Positions 25,799-34,651 of a DNA stretch of 42,061 bases are shown here, in pieces. How positions within the stretch are numbered: position 1 is the first letter of the stretch; each line of letters begins with the position of its first letter. The notes under the pieces are model-generated. The model was not told the DNA's origin. It searched no databases and was given only the letters and a program-made list of their open reading frames with translations. This DNA comes from Parashewanella curva (GTDB lineage Bacteria; Pseudomonadota; Gammaproteobacteria; Enterobacterales; Shewanellaceae). The stretch covers positions 1-42,061 of the forward strand of contig NZ_ML014788.1 in the NCBI RefSeq assembly GCF_003675895.1. Reading direction: 5' to 3'. Both the position numbers and the translations under genes were made by a program.

Positions 25799-27106
25799 AT
25801 GGCTCTTACACTACCCGTCTTAGCTAGAACTGCATTTCAACCTTTAGCAAGAGCATCACGATCAATCAATGCCACAACTTACAGTGTTAACTGCCACGAA
25901 TACAAAATTAACGGTTTAGTTCCAAAACGGTCTTGCTTCCAGAGTGCAAAATATTTCGAACTTACAAGACCTTCGTTTATGGAAAACAATGAAGCACCTA
26001 ACCCAACACCAATTTCTAAGAACAAATTAGCTTTTGATAGCTTAGTATTGAGTGGTGCTGGCGCAAAAGCGGCTGGCTTTGCAGGGTTACTTACTGAACT
26101 TGAATCAAATTGCGGCTTAAAATCAATAAAACACATGGTTGGCACTAGTGTTGGTAGTATTGTTTTATTCGCACTTTCATTAGGTCTACCTGTGCATACT
26201 ATCCATCAATGGATGGCAACCTCTGGCGCAAAATTTGATGCTGAAGTTATGAAAAATAAATTAACCTGTATCGCTACCCATGCCTTTGAGCCATATCTTG
26301 ACCCCATATCTGTATATTTACAGCAAAATCATGAACCACTGATAGACCAGCACGGGAATGAATTTGATGGAACAAATGGAACGGCTTGTTTAGCCAACCT
26401 AACCTTTAGACAGCATCAACTACTTGTTGATGCCTACACAAAAGCTAACGGCACTGAAATACTACCTAATAAACTTACTGCACTAACTATCATTGCAAGT
26501 CTAAACGGTAAATATGAAATAGAATTTTCAGCTGATAATACACCACAAATACCAATAATCACTGCGGCTATAGCTAGCTCTAGTATGCCGAGGTATATGC
26601 CCGCCGTTGAGCTATCAAGTTCAAAATTCAAATGGCTGCCTCCCGTAAAAATATCTAGCGCTATTAAAGTTGTTGATGGTGGCCTAACCAACAATACGCC
26701 TCATATCTATGCAAAAGGCGAGAAAAAGCTGGTTGTAACCCCTTTTGCCGAAAAAACACTAATACCACATGGTGAAACAGCCTTAAGCGCAATTTCTGAA
26801 GAACTTAAACTGGCTGTAACATCTTTAGTTTCTGGAATTAATACATCAAGAGTCATGCGACTAAATCGCTTTGATGCTCGTATGGGATTAAGCGACCCGA
26901 GTGTTAATTTATTCTTTTTAAAAGTGAATGTTTCGTTTAAAGATTTTAAAGGTGGTTTACAGCGATTCGATCAGCTAGCGAGTGATAGTGCAAAACAAAC
27001 AAAACAATACCTAGCAAAGGTACGTAAGACTCATGCCCATAGGGAAACGAGGAATAAATCAATGAACAAGCGAGAATACATAAATCAAAAATATCACTTC
27101 AAATAA
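25799..27106 (+). CDS. patatin-like phospholipase
   Basis: The 435-residue protein contains a patatin lipase domain (about 80-300). The oxyanion-hole stretch is LSGAGAKAAGFAG (84-95), the nucleophile S117 lies in GTSVGS, and the catalytic Asp is D293 in VVDGGLTNN. ASSSMPRYMPAV is the usual helix before the dyad Asp. An N-terminal extension of about 80 residues has no signal peptide. The last 30 residues are basic. Family members hydrolyse phospholipids as housekeeping lipases or as exported effectors. Which applies is not readable, and no secretion system lies in the window. Confidence 0.88.
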   Translation: MALTLPVLARTAFQPLARASRSINATTYSVNCHEYKINGLVPKRSCFQSAKYFELTRPSFMENNEAPNPTPISKNKLAFDSLVLSGAGAKAAGFAGLLTELESNCGLKSIKHMVGTSVGSIVLFALSLGLPVHTIHQWMATSGAKFDAEVMKNKLTCIATHAFEPYLDPISVYLQQNHEPLIDQHGNEFDGTNGTACLANLTFRQHQLLVDAYTKANGTEILPNKLTALTIIASLNGKYEIEFSADNTPQIPIITAAIASSSMPRYMPAVELSSSKFKWLPPVKISSAIKVVDGGLTNNTPHIYAKGEKKLVVTPFAEKTLIPHGETALSAISEELKLAVTSLVSGINTSRVMRLNRFDARMGLSDPSVNLFFLKVNVSFKDFKGGLQRFDQLASDSAKQTKQYLAKVRKTHAHRETRNKSMNKREYINQKYHFK

Positions 27107-27175
27107 ATCATGCTTGTAATGAATAATGATAACTTTTCTGTTACTTTATCCTCAGGGCAAATACAAAAATTCATT

Positions 27176-27340
27176 ATGAGTACACTTGAGATTTGGTTGA
27201 TTATATTGCTGGTAATTGGGGTAATTATGAGTAATTTGGCCGTATTAAAGTACAGCGCCAAGTTTAAAATGCCCCAATTTAAAAATGATTCTGCGCAGAA
27301 TAAATCTAAAAAGAAACCTAAGGAAACACCAGAAAATTAA
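27176..27340 (+). CDS. DUF2897-like small membrane protein
   Basis: The 54-residue protein starts MSTLEIWLIILLVIGVIMSN. It has one transmembrane helix (about 4-22) and then a basic, lysine-rich cytoplasmic tail. The pattern matches DUF2897 small proteins of Shewanella and Vibrio relatives; the function is unknown. ATG 27176 is chosen from family length. A longer frame from ATG 27110 or 27119 would add a polar N-terminus not expected in the family, but neither start has a good SD. Confidence 0.65.
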   Translation: MSTLEIWLIILLVIGVIMSNLAVLKYSAKFKMPQFKNDSAQNKSKKKPKETPEN

Positions 27341-27348
27341 TCTGGTGT
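27326..27348. terminator. terminator overlapping the DUF2897 gene stop
   Basis: The stem ACACCAGA/TCTGGTGT (27326-27333 with 27341-27348) has a 7-nt loop that contains the TAA stop of the DUF2897 gene. ATGTATTTTAT follows on the plus strand. It is also positioned to serve the convergent YidC-like gene. Confidence 0.65.
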
Positions 27349-27355
27349 ATGTATT

Positions 27356-27982
27356 TTATGCAATTGCAGGTTTGTTTTTAAAAATAAACTTCGCAGCCAT
27401 CGATTGAAGTAATGAAACAACCGAAGTCGTTCCCCAATAGAGGCCGACTGCAGAAGATACGTTTAGCAGGCTTATTAAACAAACCACACTTATGATTGCC
27501 ATCATCAAGTAGTTTACGCTTTCTGCTGTTGACGGCATAAAGTACATCGATAAACCTGTAACAAATGCAATACCTACGCTTAATAAAACATCTGATTTAG
27601 CAATATCTGAGATCCACGCAAACCGCCCTGAAAGCAAAGCACCGTTAATCACTTGAAACATAAAAATTCCAACTACTCCTTGAATTACCATGTTGATTAA
27701 ATTGCTTTTATTCATCACAGAAATGCCATTGGCTTTGTACAACTCCATTAAACATTGAGATTGTTTGACAGGATCAGTTTGATACTTATCCTTAAGTTGC
27801 TCAATTTCTGGTTTGATTTGCGCCATCTTCTGACTATTCGCAAAAGTTTGTTTAAGTGATGCAAAACCCAGAGGCAGTAGAATAAGCCTAACAGCCAAAG
27901 TACAAACAATGACTGCAATACCTGATGATAGTGTGAATTCAGATTGTATAAAGTTAAAAGCTGATTGAAATAACCAATCCAT
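27356..27982 (-). CDS. short YidC/Oxa1/Alb3-family membrane insertase paralog
   Basis: The 208-residue protein has about five hydrophobic segments and the Oxa1-type core only, without the large periplasmic domain of Gram-negative YidC. The conserved Arg of the hydrophilic groove is R32 in LAVRLILLPL. The cytoplasmic loop KMAQIKPEIEQLKDKYQTDP and the later VGLYWGTTSVVSLLQSM match the family. It is not in the rpmH-rnpA-yidC locus and so is probably an extra paralog. SD GGAG is 4-5 nt before ATG. A perfect palindrome lies 10 nt upstream, suggesting its own regulation. Confidence 0.85.
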   Translation of the reverse strand: MDWLFQSAFNFIQSEFTLSSGIAVIVCTLAVRLILLPLGFASLKQTFANSQKMAQIKPEIEQLKDKYQTDPVKQSQCLMELYKANGISVMNKSNLINMVIQGVVGIFMFQVINGALLSGRFAWISDIAKSDVLLSVGIAFVTGLSMYFMPSTAESVNYLMMAIISVVCLISLLNVSSAVGLYWGTTSVVSLLQSMAAKFIFKNKPAIA

Positions 27983-27992
27983 GTAAGCTCCG

Positions 27993-28021
27993 TTTATTTT
28001 GACATATTATGTCAAAATAAA
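27993..28021. promoter_or_regulatory. perfect 29-bp palindrome, candidate repressor operator
   Basis: Two 14-bp arms, TTTATTTTGACATA (27993-28006) and TATGTCAAAATAAA (28008-28021), flank one central T. It overlaps the -10 and start of a promoter-like sequence and ends 10 bp before the YidC-paralog ATG. The shape is that of an operator for a dimeric repressor. An RNA hairpin hiding the SD is the alternative. Confidence 0.6.
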
Positions 28022-28047
28022 GTAAGGGATTAAAACAATACTGTCAA
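28019..28047 (-). promoter_or_regulatory. promoter-like sequence for the YidC-paralog gene
   Basis: On the minus strand a perfect TTGACA (28047-28042) is followed after 17 bp by TACTTT (28024-28019), a weak -10. Transcription would start inside the 29-bp palindrome. Confidence 0.4.
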
Positions 28048-28065
28048 TATGGAAGCAATATATAT

Positions 28066-29292
28066 TTAACCGTAAAACCAATAGCATACGCTAATGGCAG
28101 CCAAGACGCTGGCCAGATCAGCAGTTAGTCCACAAGTAATAGCATGGCGTCCATTACGAATACCAACAGAACCAAAGTAAACCGCTAATACATAAAAGGT
28201 CGTCTCAGAGCTACCTTGGATAATTGCCACCAAACGCCCAGCAAATGAATCAACACCTTCGTGCTGCATCGTTTCAAGCATCAAAGCTCTCGCACCACCA
28301 CCGCTAAAGGGCTTCATTATCGCAGTAGGGAGAGCATCAACAAATCTAGTATCAAAGCCTAACCAACTCACTAGAATTGCAATGGCTTGCAAGGCAACCT
28401 CCAATGCTCCTGAAGCGCGTAATAATCCAATGGCAATCAACATAGCAAGGATGTACGGAATAAGCTGAATAGATTGTCCAAAACCTTCTTTAGCCCCTTC
28501 TATAAATTCATCGTACAAGGCTACTTTTCGATAGCCTGCAACAAGAATAAAACTGAAAATTAAACACAACAATATGCCGTTACCTAATACGGTAGAGATC
28601 TCACTTATTGCCGTCGCACTTAGGGTTGTCAAATACGCCACAATAGATAGTAAACCACCAACAAGCAGCGCAGCATACCCAAGCACGACAGTATTTAATA
28701 GAGAAATCCTTTGAGCAATGGAAACAGCCGTAAGCCCTGCTATAGTCGATGCGCTTGTTGCAATCAAAATAGGTAAAAACACATCCGCAGGATGAGCCGC
28801 TCCTTGTTGAGCTCGATATAGAAATACGGTTACTGGAATTAAGGTTACCGAGGAAGTGTTTAGTACTAAAAACAAAATTTGTGCATTCGAAGCAACTGTT
28901 TTAACAGGGTTAATGGACTGTAAATCCTGCATAGCTTTCAAGCCTAATGGGGTTGCTGCATTATCTAAACCAAGTGCATTAGCCGTAAGATTCATAGTGA
29001 CACTGCCGTAAGCTGGATGCCCTCTTGGCACTTCTGGCATCAACTTAGCCAGTAATGGTTCGGTGTATTTTGAAATAAACCGCACCATTCCAGCTTTTTC
29101 TCCAACGCGCATTAGTCCCATCCACAGCGTTAACACGCCAACTAGACCAATTGCAATATCGGCAGATAATTTGGAACTTTCAAATAATGCAGCGACTGAA
29201 TCACTGACTACTGAAGTATTTCCAAAAGCCACTTTGCCTAAAATGACTACAAAAGCAATGACAAAGAAATACCACCAAATACGATTAAGCAC
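28066..29292 (-). CDS. SpmA-SpmB fusion membrane protein (nucleoside recognition/Gate domains)
   Basis: The 408-residue polytopic membrane protein joins two Gate-type domains. The first half resembles SpmA (GHPAYGSVTMNLTANALGLD, AATPLGLKAM) and the second SpmB (KPFSGGGARALMLE, IIQGSSETTFYVLAVYFGSV). Bacillus carries these as two spore-maturation genes; non-sporulating Gammaproteobacteria often have the fused form, whose substrate is unknown. It lies upstream of the YidC paralog on the same strand, 83 bp away, with a promoter-like sequence between them. Confidence 0.88.
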   Translation of the reverse strand: MLNRIWWYFFVIAFVVILGKVAFGNTSVVSDSVAALFESSKLSADIAIGLVGVLTLWMGLMRVGEKAGMVRFISKYTEPLLAKLMPEVPRGHPAYGSVTMNLTANALGLDNAATPLGLKAMQDLQSINPVKTVASNAQILFLVLNTSSVTLIPVTVFLYRAQQGAAHPADVFLPILIATSASTIAGLTAVSIAQRISLLNTVVLGYAALLVGGLLSIVAYLTTLSATAISEISTVLGNGILLCLIFSFILVAGYRKVALYDEFIEGAKEGFGQSIQLIPYILAMLIAIGLLRASGALEVALQAIAILVSWLGFDTRFVDALPTAIMKPFSGGGARALMLETMQHEGVDSFAGRLVAIIQGSSETTFYVLAVYFGSVGIRNGRHAITCGLTADLASVLAAISVCYWFYG

Positions 29293-29331
29293 GATTAAAT
29301 CCCGATAGCTATAATGAAAATGATAAAAACA

Positions 29332-29600
29332 TTAGGGCGTGTTGATCCTTCGTGTTTATTTTTGCAGCGATAAATTGGTTATTTTATGCAAGGCGGAGTT
29401 TGTGAAGTGTGGTTGCTCCACATAAACAAACGATAACGCAGCAGAAATGACCAATTTACGCTGTCTTCGATGCTTTTGAGCACTTCCTGTTCTGTGTTGT
29501 GACCAGCTGACTTAGATGACTAAGCTTCACTTCTCACGCCTTGAACAGAAAAGTGCTCAAATAGCACAAAATTTAATCCTGAAAGATCAACACGCCCTAA
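29332..29600. mobile_element. MITE-like element with terminal inverted repeats and nested cruciforms
   Basis: The 269-bp noncoding element has 20-bp terminal inverted repeats differing at one position: TTAGGGCGTGTTGATCCTTC at 29332-29351 and its complement at 29581-29600. A TA next to GGGCG at each end fits a TA target duplication. Inside are two arms of dyad symmetry. Arm A is 29365-29384 with 29445-29463, tipped by TGTGG/CCACA. Arm B is 29475-29492 with 29543-29561, tipped by CTTAG/CTAAG. No transposase is encoded. It fills almost all of the 351-bp gap between the SpmAB-like and DUF2608 genes. Confidence 0.75.
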
Positions 29601-29643
29601 GCTAAAGAGTATTTGAAAAACGATATTTGGGAAAGCTATTCCA

Positions 29644-30639
29644 TTATTTTTTGTTTTGTCTATTACTAGCAGCTTCGTATTCCTTTAACTGTCTAAAAGG
29701 CCCTTTTAGATGTTCAAATAGTTCACTAGTCTTGGCAAGCTTGCTACACTCGCACAGACTCCACAACTGCGTATCGTCAAGCACTTTATATATTTTAACA
29801 AGGTTATCCACCATAGTCGGAATACCTTTTAAATATTGAACCGTGGTCGCTCTACTGCCAAACTCACGTTTAATACTCACCAAGTTCTCAGAATCATTAT
29901 CGATAAAAACAATTGTAGATTTTATTGGATTAATGCCGTTTTCTTTAAGGCATTTTGAGAGCAATTCGCCTTTATTTTCACTCTCAAAGAAGACTCTACC
30001 TCTCATGAATTTAAAGGATTTTGTTGGAAAACCGCCTTCTATGCATGCTAACTTACTTTCTACTTTTGAGTTATCGGTATGGGTGATAATACAAAGTTTT
30101 GCAAATGGGAATTGCTTTTGCAGTTGCTCTAGCTCTTCTCTACACCTAGTTTCAATGAGCTTAAAACCACCGTTTACCTGATCTTCTTGAATCAGCATAT
30201 CATCCAAATCAAAACCAATAATGACATCACCATCCAATGGATCTAATTTTTTTATTAAAGGAACGAGCTCACATAAATTAAATATTTGATGTTCAACACC
30301 ATCAGGTAATCCTTCAGGAATAGTGATTTGATGTAACGGGTTAATGAGCTTAGCTTGTTTACTGCAGTCAATCGTAAAATCAACTCCGCACCTTTTACCT
30401 AGTCGAGTTTGTGATTCATTCGTCTGCTTCTGTTCACCTTGTTTGACTAGAGGCGCAGTCTTTTTCTCTCCTTGATGCCATTCTCCCAACCCAGCACAAT
30501 CACCACTACAATCATTGCTTACTGATAGGCTGACCGAATAAGGATTTGGTTGAAAATTAAAGATTAACTCTTGCACTGCATGACTTGTTACAGGGGAAGC
30601 AAATATGGGTGAGTTATGTGGTGATACTTCAACAGCCAT
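29644..30639 (-). CDS. HAD-superfamily DUF2608-like protein
   Basis: The 331-residue protein has a haloacid-dehalogenase phosphohydrolase core at about 135-260. Motif I is IIGFDLDDMLI (D144, D146), motif II ITHTDN (T186), motif III has K223 in NKGELL, and motif IV is FIDNDSEN (D247, D249). This layout matches DUF2608 proteins, some of which occur in Legionella and other host-associated bacteria. The N-terminal 130 residues are polar and low-complexity, with no signal peptide. The substrate is unknown. It is bounded by the MITE downstream and is upstream of no obvious partner. Confidence 0.75.
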   Translation of the reverse strand: MAVEVSPHNSPIFASPVTSHAVQELIFNFQPNPYSVSLSVSNDCSGDCAGLGEWHQGEKKTAPLVKQGEQKQTNESQTRLGKRCGVDFTIDCSKQAKLINPLHQITIPEGLPDGVEHQIFNLCELVPLIKKLDPLDGDVIIGFDLDDMLIQEDQVNGGFKLIETRCREELEQLQKQFPFAKLCIITHTDNSKVESKLACIEGGFPTKSFKFMRGRVFFESENKGELLSKCLKENGINPIKSTIVFIDNDSENLVSIKREFGSRATTVQYLKGIPTMVDNLVKIYKVLDDTQLWSLCECSKLAKTSELFEHLKGPFRQLKEYEAASNRQNKK

Positions 30640-30775
30640 GGTGACCTAATAAAAAGCCTAAACATCTTATGAATAATATCACCTGCACATAACCTAACCG
30701 TATGGTAGCCATTAAGCTTTGTTAATCAGTTGGTCAATATTTAATAGGCAGAAAATATTTAACCCATTCTGAATA

Positions 30776-33700
30776 TCAAACTTTTTCTAGCTGTACCATA
30801 ATTCGTTTTTCAGATATTGGATACTTAGTACCTAAAACCTGCGCAAAACAAGAAACGCGATACTCTTCTATCATCCATTTAGCTTCTTCAAGCTCTACGG
30901 GGATTGCTGCTAACTTTGGTAATTTAGCAATTTTAGCTTCGAGAATTTTTTCACAATTGTTAATTGAATGCATTTGTAAACGATCACGATTGGGATCGAC
31001 AGGTAACTTTTCTAAACGGTTCTCAATAGATTTCAAATAACGCAAAATATCCGGTAATCTCTCCCAACCAGAAACTTCTACAAACCCTTTAAATACAAGG
31101 CGATCTAAATGCGCTTGAATGTCACTCATTGCAAAGGCAATATCTAAACTAATTTTGCCTTTTAGACGTTTTTTAATTTTTTGATGAATAGTTAAAATTT
31201 CTTCTGTTTTAAGGGCAATCTTCTCAGCTGTCTCATTAAGCTCTTGCCTCACCCAATCCCTAGCCTTATCGAAGTCATCCGCATTTCTTACATCAAGTTG
31301 TTTTTCATCCAGTAATTGCTGTACTGAAGCTGCAATAATGTCATCTATCAATATTTGTACTTGGCCAAAGGGGTTAAAGTACATGGAAAGTTTGGCTTTG
31401 TTAGGTAATTTTTGTTGCAAATGTTTCACAGGAGACGGAATATTCAAAAGAAGAAGCCTTCTTAATCCCTTTTTCTGTTGAATATCAGCTTGATTTTCAT
31501 TATCAAATAATTTGATAGCTACTGAATCTTTATTATCAATCAACGCCGGAAAAGCTTTCACTTCAAAGCTACCTTTGTGCTGCTGATATTGCTTTGGCAA
31601 ATCACCAAAGTTCCACTCAGTTAGCTTGTCTTTTTCTATACCTGAATCAGCTACTTTGCGAATAGCTTGCTTAACCTTACCTTGAAGCGCTGCTTGTAAC
31701 TCTAATAAATCACGACCTTGAGCGACTAACTTGCCTCTATCATCTTCAACTTTAAAGTTAACAACTAAGTGCTTTTCAAGCTGGTTAAGATCAAAATCTT
31801 CTTCTGATAGACGAACACCGCTCATGCGCAGCAATTGTTTATTGAGTGCCTCTATAAACGATACTTCGAATGGCTTCATCGCTTCGACACACGCTTTTGC
31901 GTATTCTGGTGCAGGTACGAAGTTACGTCGAAGTGTCTTAGGTAATGATTTAATTAATGCTACGCATTTTTCATATCGTAAGCCAGCCACCAGCCAATCA
32001 AAACCTTGATCTTCAATTTGGTTCAGCAAAGCAATTGGAATATGAATGGACACCCCATCATCTTCATTCCCCGGTTTAAATTGATAACTAATAGGTAAAG
32101 TTAAATTTCCTTGATGCCAAGTATCAGGAAAATCAAGTTGTGACACATGCCCTGCGTCACGCTTGAACAACATTTCTGGATCAAAATGTAATAGTTTAGG
32201 CTCATTACGCTTGGCTTTATTCCACCATTTGAACAAAGTGGCAGAGCTATAAATGTTGTCTGGTAAACGCTCTTGATAAAAATCCACCAGCACTTGCTCA
32301 TCAACCAGAATGTCTTTACGACGAGACTTATGTTCAAGCGCTTCCACTTCTTCTAACAGTTTGCAGTTATGAATATAAAAAGGCTCTTTGGTTCGCAGTT
32401 CACCTTCTGCAAGCGCGCTGCGGATAAAAATTTCGCGAGATTCGACTGGATCAATTTTACCGTATTGGACTTTCCGCTTATGAACAGTGGTTAAGCCATA
32501 AAGCACTTGGTTTTCAAATGCCACGACACTGCCCTGCTTTGCTTCAAAATGAGGCTCATTGTAATTTCGTTTGATGAGGTGTCCTGCGAGTGGCTCTATC
32601 CATTCAGGATTGATTTTAGCGCAGCTGCGAGCGAACAAGCGCGATGTTTCTGTAAGTTCAGCCGCCATGATCCACTTAGGTCCTTTCTTCGCCAATGGAG
32701 AACCTGGGAATACGAAAAACTTTCGATTTCGGGCGCCTAAATATTCATTGTTGTTATCTTTAAAACCAATATGACTCAACAAGCCAGACAAGATTGCCTG
32801 ATGAATGCTGTCATAATCAGACTCTTCGCCTTTTAGCTTCCATTTAAGGTCGTGAACCGCTTGTCTTAATTGCGAGTATAAATCCTGCCACTCTCGAATA
32901 CGCAAATAAGCTAAGAACTCTTGTTTACATTTTTTTCTGAATTGGCTGGCTGACAACTCTTTTTGTTGAGTTTGTATGTGATCCCATAAATTTAACCAAG
33001 CTACGAAATCAGAGTCTTTGTCTTTATATTTACTGTGGGCTTCATCAGCTGCTTGTTGTTTCTCTAACGGACGCTCTCTTGGATCTTGAATCGATAAACC
33101 GGCTGCAACCACCATCACTTGTTGTAAACAGCCGAGTTTATTTGCCTCTATCACCATTCTTGCCAATCTAGGATCAACTGGGATCTGAGCCAACTGGAGG
33201 CCAAGTTGCGTAAGTTGCAAACCTTTTTTACCTTTACTAACCGCAGTTAGTTCCTCAAGTAATAAAAAGCCGTCTTTGATATGCCTCGATTCTGGTGGTT
33301 GAATAAATGGGAAACCTTCAATGTCACCTAAACCGATAGCTAACATTTGTAGAATAACGGAAGCCAAGTTCGTTCTTAGGATTTCAGGATCCGTAAACTC
33401 TGGACGACTTATAAAATCATCTTCATCATACAAACGAATACAAATACCAGGCCCTACACGACCACAACGGCCTTGACGTTGATTAGCACTGGCTTGTGAT
33501 ACGGGTTCAATCGGTAATCGCTGTACTTTAGTACGATAGCTATAGCGGCTAATTCGAGCTGTACCGGGATCAATCACGTATCGAATACCCGGAACAGTTA
33601 ACGATGTTTCGGCAACGTTAGTAGCCAGTACGATACGTCGACCAACATGAGATTTAAAAACTTTTGATTGCTCACCATAAGACAGACGAGCGTAGAGAGG

Positions 33701-34651
33701 CAAAACTTCGGTATCGCGATAATTTTGTTTATTAAGCTGTTCAGCAGTATCACGAATTTCGCGCTCACCATTCATGAAGATCAGAATATCCCCAAGACCT
33801 TCATCCATTAACTCTTCTACCGCAGAGAAAATACCATCGATAAGATCTAGTGATTGCCCTTCTTCTCTTACTAACGGACGATATCGGGTTTCAACAGGGA
33901 ATGTTCTACCAGACACTTCAATCACAGGCGCATTATTGAAGTGCTTAGAGAAGCGATCGACATCAATGGTTGCCGAAGTAATAATGACTTTTAAATCTTT
34001 ACGCTTTTTAAGGATTTCTTTTAGGTAGCCTAAGATGAAGTCAATATTCAAACTACGCTCGTGGGCTTCATCAATGATCAAAGTGTCGTATTGACTTAAA
34101 TATCGATCTGAAGCTAATTCAGCCAGCAGAATACCGTCTGTCATTAATTTGATGTAACTGGTGTCTTTAATCGCATCGGCAAAACGGACTTTAAAACCTA
34201 CGGTTTCACCCAACGGAGAATTGATTTCCTCTGCAATGCGCGTAGCAACAGATCGAGCGGCTAATCGCCTTGGCTGAGTATGACCAATTAAACCACGACT
34301 TCCCAAACCTAGCTCTAAACAAATTTTTGGTAACTGAGTGGTTTTCCCTGAGCCCGTTTCACCTGCAACAATCACCACTTGGTTTTCAGCAATGGCTTTA
34401 GCAATTTCACCTTTCTTTTGTGAAACAGGTAGCGCTTCTGGATAGGTCACCTTTGGTCGATTTTGATATCGAAGCTCAGCTTTTTCTTTAGCTTCTAATG
34501 CTTTTTGTTTTAGCCCTTCTAATTCTTGCTCTTTTTCAGATGAGTGAGCTTGTTTATTTAAACGAAACAAACGCCGACGGATTTTTGCCGTATCTTGAAG
34601 AAATCCTTGATTCAAAAACTCATGAGAAAGAGGGTTAACCGTCGAAGTCAC
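30776..34651 (-). CDS. hrpA: ATP-dependent RNA helicase HrpA (DEAH box)
   Basis: The 1291-residue helicase is full length (E. coli HrpA has 1300). Motifs: Walker A GETGSGKTTQ (97-106), DEAHERS (about 193), SATI, and motif VI QRQGRCGRVGPG. These are followed by the HA2/OB-fold region and the long HrpA-specific C-terminal domain. In E. coli it acts on mRNA processing and rescue of stalled ribosomes. The start codon is GTG at 34651, with AGG about 9 nt upstream and no usable internal ATG before the helicase domain. Confidence 0.96.
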   Translation of the reverse strand: MTSTVNPLSHEFLNQGFLQDTAKIRRRLFRLNKQAHSSEKEQELEGLKQKALEAKEKAELRYQNRPKVTYPEALPVSQKKGEIAKAIAENQVVIVAGETGSGKTTQLPKICLELGLGSRGLIGHTQPRRLAARSVATRIAEEINSPLGETVGFKVRFADAIKDTSYIKLMTDGILLAELASDRYLSQYDTLIIDEAHERSLNIDFILGYLKEILKKRKDLKVIITSATIDVDRFSKHFNNAPVIEVSGRTFPVETRYRPLVREEGQSLDLIDGIFSAVEELMDEGLGDILIFMNGEREIRDTAEQLNKQNYRDTEVLPLYARLSYGEQSKVFKSHVGRRIVLATNVAETSLTVPGIRYVIDPGTARISRYSYRTKVQRLPIEPVSQASANQRQGRCGRVGPGICIRLYDEDDFISRPEFTDPEILRTNLASVILQMLAIGLGDIEGFPFIQPPESRHIKDGFLLLEELTAVSKGKKGLQLTQLGLQLAQIPVDPRLARMVIEANKLGCLQQVMVVAAGLSIQDPRERPLEKQQAADEAHSKYKDKDSDFVAWLNLWDHIQTQQKELSASQFRKKCKQEFLAYLRIREWQDLYSQLRQAVHDLKWKLKGEESDYDSIHQAILSGLLSHIGFKDNNNEYLGARNRKFFVFPGSPLAKKGPKWIMAAELTETSRLFARSCAKINPEWIEPLAGHLIKRNYNEPHFEAKQGSVVAFENQVLYGLTTVHKRKVQYGKIDPVESREIFIRSALAEGELRTKEPFYIHNCKLLEEVEALEHKSRRKDILVDEQVLVDFYQERLPDNIYSSATLFKWWNKAKRNEPKLLHFDPEMLFKRDAGHVSQLDFPDTWHQGNLTLPISYQFKPGNEDDGVSIHIPIALLNQIEDQGFDWLVAGLRYEKCVALIKSLPKTLRRNFVPAPEYAKACVEAMKPFEVSFIEALNKQLLRMSGVRLSEEDFDLNQLEKHLVVNFKVEDDRGKLVAQGRDLLELQAALQGKVKQAIRKVADSGIEKDKLTEWNFGDLPKQYQQHKGSFEVKAFPALIDNKDSVAIKLFDNENQADIQQKKGLRRLLLLNIPSPVKHLQQKLPNKAKLSMYFNPFGQVQILIDDIIAASVQQLLDEKQLDVRNADDFDKARDWVRQELNETAEKIALKTEEILTIHQKIKKRLKGKISLDIAFAMSDIQAHLDRLVFKGFVEVSGWERLPDILRYLKSIENRLEKLPVDPNRDRLQMHSINNCEKILEAKIAKLPKLAAIPVELEEAKWMIEEYRVSCFAQVLGTKYPISEKRIMVQLEKV

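Noticed and set aside
27110-27175. Extended N-terminus for the DUF2897-like protein
   Set aside because: Family members start just before the membrane helix; the extension is polar and without an SD. Some doubt remains.
32507-32774. Two overlapping plus-strand frames inside hrpA
   Set aside because: Both are antisense shadows of the conserved HrpA C-terminal half with no independent coding signal.
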